Source: Desulforamulus aeronauticus DSM 10349 (lineage in GTDB: Bacteria > Bacillota > Desulfotomaculia > Desulfotomaculales > Desulfotomaculaceae). From it: a DNA stretch of 64,000 bases. Positions 16,778-26,154 of this stretch are shown one piece after another (the first letter of the stretch is position 1; the number at the start of each line of letters is the position of its first letter). Under the pieces are notes generated by a model that was given only the letters and a program-made list of their open reading frames with translations, had not been told where the DNA came from and made no database searches. Where the stretch lies: contig NZ_FRAR01000012.1 of assembly GCF_900142375.1 (NCBI RefSeq), positions 80,007-144,006 on the forward strand. Direction: 5' to 3'. The position numbers and the translations under genes are program-made.

Positions 16778-17473
16778 ATGAAGCTATTCGTTGCGATATT
16801 AGATGAAATAGATTATCTGGAAGCCTTAGCTATGCAGGAGCAGCTGCTGCAGTTACGCCAGCAAAATAAAGTACCGGATATCATGCTCCTGCTGCAGCAT
16901 CCACCAACAGTAACCCTAGGGACCAGGGAGAATCGTTACAATATCATCGCTCCCGAAGGGGAGCTTGAAAAACTTGGGGTTAACATCTATAAAATAAATC
17001 GGGGCGGTGATGTTACCTATCACGGCCCCGGCCAAATTGTTGGTTACCCCATTCTCAACCTGAACGGCTATGGTAAAAGTGTGCGGCTTTATGTGGACAA
17101 ATTAGAAGAGGTCTTTCTTAGATTGCTAAGGGATGAATATGGTATATCAGCTGGCCGGGATAGTCAATACACTGGCGTCTGGGTGGGCGATGAAAAAATC
17201 ACGGCCATCGGTTGTTCGGTCAAACGCTGGGTGACCATGCATGGCTTTGCCTTTAATGTGAATACCGATTTGAATCACTTTACATGGATTAATCCCTGTG
17301 GCATTACCGATAAGGGTGTCACTTCGCTGCAAAAAATCCTCGGGCAGCCCCAGGACATTGATAAAGTTAACGGACAGATAATTTCCCATTTTAGCCGGGC
17401 TTTCAACTGCGAACCAGAGCTTATCAACCGGCAAAGATTACAAGATATTCTAGGGGGGCAAGCACATGAATAA
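16778..17473 (+). CDS. lipB: Lipoyl(octanoyl) transferase
   Basis: A 231-residue LipB that moves octanoate from acyl carrier protein to the target lysine of a lipoyl domain. It shows [18 protein letters not shown], the catalytic lysine in KITAIG (Lys140) and the catalytic cysteine in NPCGI (Cys174), plus MHGFAFNVN. Its end overlaps lipA by 8 bases. Having lipB and lipA inside this operon means that the carrier protein at 12518 can be modified by a dedicated pair. Confidence 0.94.
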   Translation: MKLFVAILDEIDYLEALAMQEQLLQLRQQNKVPDIMLLLQHPPTVTLGTRENRYNIIAPEGELEKLGVNIYKINRGGDVTYHGPGQIVGYPILNLNGYGKSVRLYVDKLEEVFLRLLRDEYGISAGRDSQYTGVWVGDEKITAIGCSVKRWVTMHGFAFNVNTDLNHFTWINPCGITDKGVTSLQKILGQPQDIDKVNGQIISHFSRAFNCEPELINRQRLQDILGGQAHE

Positions 17474-18320
17474 GCGGAAACCCGACTGGCTAAGGGTGAA
17501 ATTACAGGGGGCAGAAAAAACTCATGAAGTGAAAGAGATGCTAAATCGGTTATCTCTACATACCGTCTGCCAGGAAGCCAATTGTCCCAACCTAATTGAA
17601 TGCTTTGGTCGTAAAACTGCTACCTTTATGATTTTAGGTAGCGTTTGTACCCGCAATTGTACCTTCTGTAATGTAACCAAGGGAATCACCCAAGGGGTTG
17701 ACCCGGAGGAACCAGCCAATGTGGCCAAAGCGGTTACGGAGCTGGGCCTCAAGCATGCCGTTATTACTTCGGTAACCAGGGATGATCTACCGGACGGTGG
17801 AGCCGGGCACTTTGCCGAAGTTATTAAGAAATTAAAGGCCACCAAAGTAATTGTGGAAGTACTGATCCCCGATTTGCAGGGCAGCCGGGAAGCCCTGGCC
17901 ACCATAGTAAGCGCCAGACCCCATATTCTCAATCACAACATTGAAACAGTACCTCGCCTCTATCCCACCGTCCGTCCCAAGGCCAGCTATGCCCGTTCTC
18001 TAGAGTTACTGAAAAACTCCAAAGAACTGGATGCCAGTGTATTTACTAAATCCGGTATTATGGTGGGCTTAGGGGAGCAAGAAGAAGAGGTCATCAGTGT
18101 AATGAAAGATTTGCGGGCTGTTGACTGTGACTTACTGACCATTGGACAATACCTAGCCCCCTCAGCTAAGCATCATCCGGTGATCGAATATATCCACCCG
18201 GACTTGTTTAAGAAATACAAAGACATTGCCTATGAAATGGGTTTCAAGTATGTAGCCTCGGACCCACTGGTCAGAAGTTCTTATCACGCAGCGGATGTAG
18301 CTCAAATATTTACATCGTAA
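17466..18320 (+). CDS. lipA: Lipoyl synthase (radical SAM)
   Basis: A 284-residue radical SAM enzyme that inserts two sulfurs into protein-bound octanoate. The auxiliary cluster ligands are Cys35, Cys40 and Cys46 ([12 protein letters not shown]). The radical SAM motif is CTRNCTFC (Cys61, 65, 68). The C-terminal RSSYHA supplies the conserved serine ligand. Length and residues are standard. The ATG lies within the end of lipB, so translation is coupled. It is the last gene of the operon, followed by a terminator. Confidence 0.96.
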   Translation: MNKRKPDWLRVKLQGAEKTHEVKEMLNRLSLHTVCQEANCPNLIECFGRKTATFMILGSVCTRNCTFCNVTKGITQGVDPEEPANVAKAVTELGLKHAVITSVTRDDLPDGGAGHFAEVIKKLKATKVIVEVLIPDLQGSREALATIVSARPHILNHNIETVPRLYPTVRPKASYARSLELLKNSKELDASVFTKSGIMVGLGEQEEEVISVMKDLRAVDCDLLTIGQYLAPSAKHHPVIEYIHPDLFKKYKDIAYEMGFKYVASDPLVRSSYHAADVAQIFTS

Positions 18321-18325
18321 CGTTA

Positions 18326-18361
18326 AAAGGCCTAGAGACGGTTTTACCGTATCGGGCCTTT
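18326..18361 (+). terminator. Terminator of lipoyl-carrier operon
   Basis: AAAGGCCT...ACGGT-TTT-ACCGT...GGGCCTTT, a long stem with small internal mismatches, five bases after the lipA stop and followed by a pyrimidine run. Confidence 0.75.
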
Positions 18362-18405
18362 CCCTTTTGGTTAGGATAAAGAATTTGTTGTAGGAGTACA
18401 AAGTT

Positions 18406-18470
18406 CCAGTTGTTTGTCTTTGTAGCAACAGTTGGATATAATGATAAAAAAGTGTTGCACAAACAATTGG
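18406..18470 (+). promoter_or_regulatory. Promoter and inverted repeat before CRP/FNR gene
   Basis: TTGTCT (18414-18419), 17 bases, TATAAT (18437-18442). The flanking TTGTTTGTC equals that of both MFS promoters. CCAGTTGTTTGT (18406-18417) and ACAAACAATTGG (18459-18470) form an inverted repeat with one mismatch that brackets the promoter, a possible autoregulatory loop site. Confidence 0.5.
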
Positions 18471-18484
18471 TGGGAGGCGTGTTA

Positions 18485-19189
18485 ATGACAGAAAAGGAGG
18501 CCTTGCTTTCAACATCACCTTGGGTAAAAGCGCATTTCTTACAATCTGAGCATTTAAATGCTGATGATATTGCCTTGATCAATCGGCTTGGTGATAAGAA
18601 ACATTACCCGAAGGGCTCTGTAATCATTGACATAGGTAGCCGTGGTGATTACATGTATTTCGTGTTGAAGGGGACTGTTCGTATTTCTCTCCTGAGTGCT
18701 GACGGGGTGGAAAAGCCTGTTAGTTATGTTACGCAAGGTTGTTTTCTGGGTGAGGAGTCTTTTTTTCATGGGCAGCCAACCATCTATAATGCCTTAGCGG
18801 TTGAAGCAGTTGAGGCCCTTAGTTTGGACCGGAAGTATCTAAAAGAGATTATTTCTCGGCCGGGTTTAGCGCATATTTTACTAAACTCAGTAAGCTTTAA
18901 ATCCCGTGTTTTGGCACACCAAATTGAGGATTTAGCTTTCCGCAGCACCATAGAAAAGGTTTCCCGCATCCTTTATTGTATTTTAGCGGAAACACCGGAG
19001 GGTAAAGAAAAACATCATACTATTCATATCAGCCAACAGGAATTAGCGGCCCTTGCCGGTGCGCACCGCGTTTCTATAACGAACGCCATTTCCCAGCTCA
19101 AAAAGGATGAAGTTATCAAGACAGCTAAGGACGGTTCCATTGTTGTGATCGATTGGGATAAACTTAAGGAGAAGGGCTTTGGCATATAA
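18485..19189 (+). CDS. CRP/FNR family transcriptional regulator
   Basis: A 234-residue regulator. Residues 20-130 form the cyclic-nucleotide-binding-like beta barrel (KHYPKGSVIIDIGSRGDYMYFVLKGTVRISL). A long dimer helix follows, then the winged helix with ISQQELAALAGAHRVSITNAISQLKK at about 185-210. There is no FNR-type N-terminal Cys cluster, so it more likely senses a small molecule, like CprK-type regulators of anaerobes. The ATG is 7 bases after GGGAGG; an upstream GTG in frame is possible. The 5-4-5 palindromes before both MFS genes fit this family. It is therefore a good candidate activator of the ASST/lipoyl locus (inference). Confidence 0.88.
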   Translation: MTEKEALLSTSPWVKAHFLQSEHLNADDIALINRLGDKKHYPKGSVIIDIGSRGDYMYFVLKGTVRISLLSADGVEKPVSYVTQGCFLGEESFFHGQPTIYNALAVEAVEALSLDRKYLKEIISRPGLAHILLNSVSFKSRVLAHQIEDLAFRSTIEKVSRILYCILAETPEGKEKHHTIHISQQELAALAGAHRVSITNAISQLKKDEVIKTAKDGSIVVIDWDKLKEKGFGI

Positions 19190-19225
19190 TGTCTAGTATA
19201 CTGAGTGCTGTGATTGTGTTGTGAT

Positions 19226-19280
19226 TGTCAAGGAGTGTCAAGAGAACCGTCCCCTCGACACCACCTTGACACCGACACCC
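19226..19280. repeat. Short GTGTCAAG/CTTGACAC inverted-repeat element
   Basis: GTCAAGGAGTGTCAAG is followed by AGAACCGTCCCC and then CGACACCACCTTGACACC, giving nested inverted copies of GTGTCAAG/CTTGACAC around a GGACGGTTCT-type core. It resembles the small palindromic repeats scattered in clostridial genomes. No gene lies between 19190 and 19433. Confidence 0.45.
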
Positions 19281-19433
19281 GAGAGGCCAGCCATTAGTAG
19301 GCGAAGTACGCTACCCGCGTGGAGGCTTTGACCAGACTGAGCCTTGTTCAATACTCATCAATTTGCAGCAAATTCGATGTTGTATTTTACAGCAAGCCGA
19401 ACTATACTAAGGAATGAAAGGGGGCTGTTTTTA

Positions 19434-19691
19434 ATGCCGAACATCAAGCCGATCTCCGATTTGCGCAATTACAGTGATGTGCTGCGTGATGTGGCAGTGG
19501 GTGCGCCCGTGTTCCTCACCAAAAACGGGCGGGGCCGATATGCCATTGTGGATATACAGGACTATGAAAATACACAAGCTACTTTAAAGCTCTTGGGGGA
19601 GCTTGCCAAGGGCAAGAAATCCGGGGAGGAGAAGGGGTGGCTTTCGCTGGATGATGTAAAGACCCATTTCCGGGAGAAACAGCATGAATAA
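19434..19691 (+). CDS. Type II antitoxin, Phd/YefM family
   Basis: An 85-residue protein with the Phd/YefM fold: MPNIKPISDLRNYSDVLRDV at the DNA-binding N terminus, PVFLTKNGRGRYAIVDIQDYE next, and a C-terminal toxin-wrapping tail GWLSLDDVKTHFREKQ. The start follows AAAGGGGG; the frame upstream lacks a ribosome site. It overlaps the toxin gene by 8 bases. It should bind its own promoter and neutralise the toxin. Confidence 0.9.
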   Translation: MPNIKPISDLRNYSDVLRDVAVGAPVFLTKNGRGRYAIVDIQDYENTQATLKLLGELAKGKKSGEEKGWLSLDDVKTHFREKQHE

Positions 19692-20004
19692 GCTGCACTA
19701 TTCCCCGGAAGCCCTGCGCGATCTGAACGAAATTTGGGAGTATATCTTTGGCGAGCTGGAAAATCCCACCGCCGCTGAAAATACGGTTAATACCATTCTG
19801 GAGGCTATCGATAAACTGCAAGACTTTTCCGGGGTGGGGTCACTGCTGTCCTCTGTTGTAGAGTTGGAAAGCGATTACCGCTTTTTGGTCTGCGGCAATT
19901 ATCTTGCGTTTTATCGCGTGGTGGGCAGCAATGTTTACATTGACCGTGTCCTGTACGGCCGGCGCGACTATCTGCGCATCCTGTTCGATAAAAGCATGGA
20001 ATAA
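19684..20004 (+). CDS. Type II toxin, RelE/ParE family
   Basis: A 106-residue protein: MNKLHYSPEALRDLNEIWEYI at the N terminus, the central SDYRFLVCGNYLAFYRVV strand pair and the end VYIDRVLYGRRDYLRILF, typical of RelE/ParE. The arginines near the C terminus resemble the active region of RelE-type mRNA interferases, but ParE-like gyrase poisons share this fold. It is translationally coupled to the antitoxin. Confidence 0.9.
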   Translation: MNKLHYSPEALRDLNEIWEYIFGELENPTAAENTVNTILEAIDKLQDFSGVGSLLSSVVELESDYRFLVCGNYLAFYRVVGSNVYIDRVLYGRRDYLRILFDKSME

Positions 20005-20162
20005 ACAGTGCAATCATCGCACGGGTTTAATACTGTATTCATCAAGGGATCCGTTGATTGGATGACTTTAAAGTGGTATGATCTAAAAAAGAGAAGTACG
20101 TTAGCAAAGGTGCTGAAGAAATTTTCAGGACCTTTTATTTTTAAGATTGTTGAGGAGAGCGT

Positions 20163-21275
20163 ATGGCTATACAAATTAAAAGATTGCCATTTATTGGTGC
20201 TAGAATACTTAAGACGGGGTTGGCAGTTGCTCTGGCTATTTATATATGTACGCTGCTTAAGCTGGAACCCAATGTTTTTGCCGGTGTAAGTGCAGTCATG
20301 AATATACAGCCTTCCATATATCGTTCTTTCAGAAATGCAGCGGAGCAGATTCTAATACATGTAATCTCTGTTTTCATTGCGGTCCTGTGTGGTTATTTGT
20401 TTGGTAGTAGTCCTATTATTATCGGACTGGCCACCATTTTGATTATTACCACCAATGTAAAATTAAAACTGCTGCAGGGAGTGGCTATGGGAGTTGTGGC
20501 TGGGATATTTGTACTGGATGCGCCACAACAGGATTTTTTAAACCATGCCCTTACTCGTTCCTATGTTATATTTGTTGGACTAGGAGCGGCTCTAACCGTG
20601 AACAATCTGTTATCTCAGCCCCGTTATAACGATAGCTTCTTGTCCTCCTTAAAGACATTTGGTGAACAATCAGCAAGCTTCTTTGAACAAATGGTGAGAG
20701 ATTTTATTACGCTGCAGCCGATGAATAGCAATGATTACGAAAGCAGAAAAGATGACATCAAAAATTTGCTAAGAAGCACAAGAAACCTCTTTGAACTGCA
20801 CAAAGAGCAAAACCGCTATTTAAGCATGGTTTCATCGGAAGTTCAGGAGCGCTGGGAAAAATACCTTGATTTCAATGTTAAATTGTTCTACAAAAGCCAG
20901 GAAATTTATAGTGCTACACAGCAACGTCTGCGGTGGAGAAGTGAGCGGGGAAATCCACCTATCTCGAAAGAATTTAACCATGTGTTGGAGATGTTGGAGA
21001 GAGGTATTAATTCCTTTAAGTCCCTCAACATTAAACTGAACCGACATATTTTTGAAGAACAGGAATTGAGACTGGAGCCAGTTAGTGAACATTTTTGGGA
21101 AGAGCTTAGTATATTTATCGATAAGTGGAACTCAAAATTGACCGGAGCAGCCTTTTTACACGCATTCATGTTTGTGTCTGTGGTGGCCAATGATATTAAG
21201 TGGGCTACCAGAAGCATTAAGGAATTTTCGTTGCAAGAAAGATCTATCAGTGGAAAGAAATATACTGAAAATTAG
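20163..21275 (+). CDS. Aromatic acid exporter-like membrane protein (ArAE/FUSC family)
   Basis: A 370-residue protein with about six membrane helices in residues 15-145 (LAVALAIYICTLL, VISVFIAVLCGYLFG, ATILIITTNVKLKLLQG) and a long cytoplasmic helical C-terminal half. This is the layout of the Firmicute ArAE_1 half-size exporters. N-terminal RILKTGLAVALAIYICTLLK is characteristic. GAGGAG precedes the ATG. It might release aromatic or other weak acids, which would suit the aryl-compound theme of the preceding locus; it is also directly upstream of the nif operon. The substrate is unproven. Confidence 0.75.
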   Translation: MAIQIKRLPFIGARILKTGLAVALAIYICTLLKLEPNVFAGVSAVMNIQPSIYRSFRNAAEQILIHVISVFIAVLCGYLFGSSPIIIGLATILIITTNVKLKLLQGVAMGVVAGIFVLDAPQQDFLNHALTRSYVIFVGLGAALTVNNLLSQPRYNDSFLSSLKTFGEQSASFFEQMVRDFITLQPMNSNDYESRKDDIKNLLRSTRNLFELHKEQNRYLSMVSSEVQERWEKYLDFNVKLFYKSQEIYSATQQRLRWRSERGNPPISKEFNHVLEMLERGINSFKSLNIKLNRHIFEEQELRLEPVSEHFWEELSIFIDKWNSKLTGAAFLHAFMFVSVVANDIKWATRSIKEFSLQERSISGKKYTEN

Positions 21276-21391
21276 GAATAACATTCGTGTACTGTATTCA
21301 TTACCGTAATCTATTGAAATTGATTGAATCGGATGCTATAATCAGTTCAACTTTAGAGATACATTGATGTATCAAGTCAAATGGGCGAAGG

Positions 21392-21420
21392 CGCCGGTGA
21401 TTACACCGGCGTTTTGTGTT
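21392..21420 (+). terminator. Terminator hairpin ahead of nifH promoter
   Basis: CGCCGGTG-ATTA-CACCGGCG followed by TTTTGTGTT. It may end transcripts from the exporter gene upstream, although it lies 117 bases after that stop. Confidence 0.65.
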
Positions 21421-21441
21421 TGTACACTACCTCCCTATAAT
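21413..21441 (+). promoter_or_regulatory. Putative nif operon promoter
   Basis: TTTGTG (21413-21418), 17 bases, TATAAT (21436-21441), with CACTAC (21425-21430) in the spacer. No sigma-54 type GG-N10-GC element was found, which fits a sigma-A promoter. TTGAT-GT-ATCAA (21364-21375) further up is a possible regulator site. Confidence 0.5.
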
Positions 21442-21464
21442 ACAATGTTGTTTAGTGGCGTTGA

Positions 21465-22349
<885 letters not shown>

Positions 22350-22371
22350 AAATATACAAGGAGTGAAAGCC

Positions 22372-22701
22372 ATGTTTATGATTAGAGCCATTGTAAGACC
22401 CGAAAAAAGCAATCTAATTCTGCTTGAGTTAAACAGTGCCGGTTTTCCGGCGGTCACCAAAATGGATGTAGTGGGTCGCGGAAAACAAAGGGGTGTTAAG
22501 GTAGGGGAAGTGGTTTATGACGAAATCCCCAAGGAATTGCTGCTGCTGGTAGTACAGGAAGAAAAGGATAAGGATGATGTCATCAGCATTATTGCCAAAT
22601 ATGCCAAGACAGGTGCCAAGGGAGCCTTTGGAGATGGCAAAATCTTTGTTACGCCTGTGGAGGAAGCCTACACCATCAGCAGTGGCAGCAAGGGCTTATA
22701 G
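22372..22701 (+). CDS. nifI1: Nitrogen regulatory PII-like protein NifI1
   Basis: A 109-residue GlnB/PII-family protein, MFMIRAIVRPEKSNLILLEL, with the T-loop region GRGKQRGVKVGE and the C-terminal GDGKIFVTPVEEA. Together with NifI2 it binds NifDK and switches nitrogenase off when ammonium is present, sensing 2-oxoglutarate and ATP; this is known from methanogens. The ATG is 8 bases after AAGGAG. Position between nifH and nifD is typical of methanogen and clostridial clusters. Confidence 0.95.
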   Translation: MFMIRAIVRPEKSNLILLELNSAGFPAVTKMDVVGRGKQRGVKVGEVVYDEIPKELLLLVVQEEKDKDDVISIIAKYAKTGAKGAFGDGKIFVTPVEEAYTISSGSKGL

Positions 22702-22713
22702 GGGGGGAGTCAT

Positions 22714-23094
22714 ATGAAAGAAATACTAGCGGTCATCCGCATGAATAAGGTAAATGCCACCAAGAAAGCCCTGGCCGACATGGGTATCTGCGGCTTACAT
22801 GCCGTGAAGGTTATGGGACGAGGCAAAATACAGGTGGATTTTTCTATCCTGCAGGAACTGGGTGCCAGGGAAGAGATTGGTGGGCTATTGGCCGAGGGGT
22901 TGTCCGAAGGAGCCCGGCTAATTCCCAAACGAATGCTGACCATTCTGGTGCAGGATGGAGAGGTTTCCAAGGTTGTGGATACCCTGATAAAAGTAAATAA
23001 GGAAGGCAATAAAGGAGACGGTAAAATTTTTGTAACACCAGTTCTAGATGCATTACGAATTAGAACCGGAGAGCAGGGAGAAGCCGCCATCTAA
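22714..23094 (+). CDS. nifI2: Nitrogen regulatory PII-like protein NifI2
   Basis: A 126-residue PII protein: MKEILAVIRMNKVNATKKAL, T-loop part extended compared with NifI1 (the QVDFSILQELGAREEIGG stretch), and GDGKIFVTPVLDA at the end. It partners with NifI1 for reversible switch-off of nitrogenase. GGGGGAG precedes the ATG. Confidence 0.95.
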   Translation: MKEILAVIRMNKVNATKKALADMGICGLHAVKVMGRGKIQVDFSILQELGAREEIGGLLAEGLSEGARLIPKRMLTILVQDGEVSKVVDTLIKVNKEGNKGDGKIFVTPVLDALRIRTGEQGEAAI

Positions 23095-23117
23095 GAAGCT
23101 TAAAGGAGGTGCAGTAG

Positions 23118-24737
23118 ATGGCCATTAACGAGAAAAAATTAGAAGAACTGCTTAATCAGTATCCCACCAAGGTCAAAAGAAATCGTAAGAAACACCTGAT
23201 TATTAAGGATTCCAGCCTGGCCCACCAGGAGATCGAAGCCAATACCAGGACCATTCCGGGAATTATTACCAACCGTGGCTGTGCCTTCGCGGGCTGCAAG
23301 GGGGTTGTGCTGGGACCATTAAAGGATATGGTTCATATTGTACACGGCCCCATCGGCTGTGCCTATTATACCTGGGGAACCAGACGCAACAAGGCCAAAT
23401 CCGACGATCCTACGAAAAACTTTATCAACTATTGTGTATCTTCGGATATGCAGGAAAGCGACATTGTATTCGGCGGGGAAAAGAAACTGGCTCGCCTGAT
23501 TGATGAAGTGATGGATATTTTTCAACCCAATGCCATTACCATTTCCGCCACCTGCCCGGTGGGACTCATTGGGGACGATTTACAGGCGGTAGCCAAGGCT
23601 GCCCAGGAAAAACACGGTGTGGAGATCATGGCCTTTAACTGTGAAGGTTATAAAGGGGTCAGCCAATCCGCTGGCCACCATATTGCCAATAATATTCTGA
23701 TGGAACGGGTCATCGGCCAAGGGGATTGGGAAGAAGCGCCGGGCAAATATCCCATTAATATTCTGGGGGAATACAACATTGGCGGTGATAGCTGGGAAGT
23801 GGAAAGAATCTTGGAAGAAATAGGTTACACAGTGGTATCTGTTATGACCGGGGATGGTTCCTACGAAGAATTAAAAAATGCTCATGTGGCAGAACTAAAC
23901 CTGGTGCAGTGCCACCGGTCCATTAACTATATAGCTGAGATGCTGGAAACTAAATACGGTACCCCCTGGTTAAAGGTGAACTTCATCGGCGTTCAATCTA
24001 CCATAGAAACCTTACGCAATATGGCCCTGTATTTTAACGACCCAGCCTTAACTCAGAAAACTGAAGAAGTCATTGCCAAGGAGCTGGCCCGGACTGAACC
24101 GATCATTGAGCAATACAAGAAAATTTGCGAGGGTAAAACTGCCTTCTGTTTTGTGGGCGGTTCTCGGGGCCACCATTATCAGGGTTTATTTGCTGAGTTG
24201 GGGATCGAGACGGTGCTGGCAGGTTATGAGTTTGCCCACCGGGACGATTACGAAGGACGGGACATTATTCCAGAGATCAAGCTGGATGCCGACACTAAAA
24301 ACATTCCGGAAATACACGTAAGCCCGGATGAGAGAAGATTCCGTCTGAAACTATCTCCGGAACGCTTGGCAGAAATGAAGAAAAAAATTCCTCTTAGTAA
24401 CTATCAAGGTATGAATATCGAGATGAAGGATGGCACCATCATCGTGGATGATCTTAATCACTTTGAAACCGAAGAGTTTATAAAACTTTTGCAACCGGAT
24501 ATTTTCTCCTCGGGTATCAAGGACAAATATGTGGTGCAGAAGATGGGTATTCCCTCTAAACAATTACATTCCTATGATTACAGTGGTCCCTATGCCGGTT
24601 TTAATGGTGCCGTTAAGTTTGCTGAAGATATCGCCATGTCTTTTGCTACACCCACTTGGAATTTTATTACACCACCCTGGAAAAATAAGCCTTTGCTTGA
24701 GGGCACCATTGTGGAAGGAGGTTGTTCGGTATGTTAA
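23118..24737 (+). CDS. nifD: Nitrogenase molybdenum-iron protein alpha chain
   Basis: A 539-residue subunit carrying the FeMo cofactor. P-cluster cysteines lie near residue 55-60 (RGCAFAGC), in GPIGCAYYTWG and in SATCPVGLIGDD. The cofactor ligands are Cys in LNLVQCHRSINYI and His in KQLHSYDYSGPYAGF. The catalytic Gln/His of CEGYKGVSQSAGHHIA are kept. A segment of about 50 residues (after EFAHRDDYEGRDIIPEI) is inserted relative to the Azotobacter protein, as is known for clostridial NifD. Mo-type features and lack of an anfG/vnfG gene argue against an alternative nitrogenase. It overlaps nifK by 7 bases. Confidence 0.97.
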   Translation: MAINEKKLEELLNQYPTKVKRNRKKHLIIKDSSLAHQEIEANTRTIPGIITNRGCAFAGCKGVVLGPLKDMVHIVHGPIGCAYYTWGTRRNKAKSDDPTKNFINYCVSSDMQESDIVFGGEKKLARLIDEVMDIFQPNAITISATCPVGLIGDDLQAVAKAAQEKHGVEIMAFNCEGYKGVSQSAGHHIANNILMERVIGQGDWEEAPGKYPINILGEYNIGGDSWEVERILEEIGYTVVSVMTGDGSYEELKNAHVAELNLVQCHRSINYIAEMLETKYGTPWLKVNFIGVQSTIETLRNMALYFNDPALTQKTEEVIAKELARTEPIIEQYKKICEGKTAFCFVGGSRGHHYQGLFAELGIETVLAGYEFAHRDDYEGRDIIPEIKLDADTKNIPEIHVSPDERRFRLKLSPERLAEMKKKIPLSNYQGMNIEMKDGTIIVDDLNHFETEEFIKLLQPDIFSSGIKDKYVVQKMGIPSKQLHSYDYSGPYAGFNGAVKFAEDIAMSFATPTWNFITPPWKNKPLLEGTIVEGGCSVC

Positions 24738-26122
24738 ATTGCACACCAAAGGAATTAAAAGAACGCACCGGGGGAGTCATCAATCCTGCCAAAACCTGTC
24801 AACCCCTGGGTGCCATGTATGCAGCTCTCGGCATCCACGGGTGCCTGCCCCATAGCCACGGTTCTCAAGGCTGTTGTTCCTACCACCGAATGCATTTAAC
24901 CAGACACTTCCGGGAGCCGATTATGGCTTCCACCAGTTCCTTTACCGAGGGAGCCTCGGTTTTTGGGGGCGGGGCCAATCTAAAAACAGCCATCAAAAAT
25001 GTGTTTACCATCTATAACCCGGAGATAATGGCGGTGCATACCACCTGCTTATCCGAGACCATTGGTGATGATTTACCCACCATTATTCGGACGGCGGAGA
25101 TTCCTGAGGGCAAAGTGGTCATTCATGCCAACACCCCTAGTTATCAGGGTTCCCATATAACGGGCTTTTCCAATATGACCAAGGGGATGGTTAATTACCT
25201 GGCTGAAGCCACCACTGAGACCAAAAAGGAGCAAGTGAATATTATTCCTGGTTTTGTCAATCCGGGGGATATGAGGGAAATAAAGCGTATCCTAAAAATC
25301 ATGGGTATTAAAACAATACTGTTTCCAGATACCTCCGGGGTGGTGGATTCTCCCATGACCGGGGAGTACGCCATGTACCCCCGGGGAGGTACCCAGCTCA
25401 AAGATTTGGTGGATACCGGCAACTCTAAATTAACAGTGGCTTTGGGCAGCTATGCCTCCGCCGATGCAGCCAATCAGTTGGAACGAAAATGTCAGGTACC
25501 CGCAGTGGTGTTGAGAACCCCCATTGGTGTTAAAGCAACGGATCAATTGTTAATGACTTTGATAAATAAATTTACTGTAGATATTCCCGTTGAACTGGAA
25601 GAAGAACGGGGCCAACTGGTAGATATCATGACCGACACCCATTTCCATTTCCACGGTAAAAAAGTGGCCATCTTCGGCGATCCTGATATCATGCTGGCCA
25701 TGACGGAATTTGTCCTTAGTTTAGGCATGAAGCCTATTCATGTGTTAACGGGGACACCCGGTTCCGGCGGTGCCCTGGGTACCGCGTTGGGTAACTTTGA
25801 AAAGGAGATCCAGGAATTACTGCAGGAAGCCGGCGTGCCAGGGAAAGTTAAGGCAGGCGGCGATCTCTTTGACCTGCACCAATGGATTAAAAATGAACCA
25901 GTAGATCTTTTAATCGGCAATACCTATGGCAAATATATTGCCCGGGCAGAGGATATTCCCTTTGTACGACTGGGTTTCCCTATCTTGGATCGAAGTGTCC
26001 ATTCCTATTTGCCAGTGGTAAGCTACAAAGGTGCCATGCGTCTGATCGAAATGATCAGCAATGCCTTGTTAGATAGAGCCGATCGAGATGCCAAGGATGA
26101 GGATTTTGAATTGGTTATGTAA
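24731..26122 (+). CDS. nifK: Nitrogenase molybdenum-iron protein beta chain
   Basis: A 463-residue subunit forming the alpha2beta2 enzyme. P-cluster cysteines are in PAKTCQPLGA, GSQGCCSYHR and HTTCLSETIGDD. It lacks the N-terminal extension of about 50 residues that proteobacterial NifK has, which matches clostridial NifK and pairs with the insert in NifD. The ATG overlaps the nifD stop; AGGAGG lies about 9 bases before it. Confidence 0.97.
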   Translation: MLNCTPKELKERTGGVINPAKTCQPLGAMYAALGIHGCLPHSHGSQGCCSYHRMHLTRHFREPIMASTSSFTEGASVFGGGANLKTAIKNVFTIYNPEIMAVHTTCLSETIGDDLPTIIRTAEIPEGKVVIHANTPSYQGSHITGFSNMTKGMVNYLAEATTETKKEQVNIIPGFVNPGDMREIKRILKIMGIKTILFPDTSGVVDSPMTGEYAMYPRGGTQLKDLVDTGNSKLTVALGSYASADAANQLERKCQVPAVVLRTPIGVKATDQLLMTLINKFTVDIPVELEEERGQLVDIMTDTHFHFHGKKVAIFGDPDIMLAMTEFVLSLGMKPIHVLTGTPGSGGALGTALGNFEKEIQELLQEAGVPGKVKAGGDLFDLHQWIKNEPVDLLIGNTYGKYIARAEDIPFVRLGFPILDRSVHSYLPVVSYKGAMRLIEMISNALLDRADRDAKDEDFELVM

Positions 26123-26154
26123 CTTGGTAATGAGTTGAGAAAGGAGTGATGGAT

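Noticed and set aside
18162..18518. 118-codon open frame on the minus strand over lipA and the CRP gene
   Set aside because: It overlaps clearly coding frames, has no ribosome site and includes the terminator; it is an antisense shadow.
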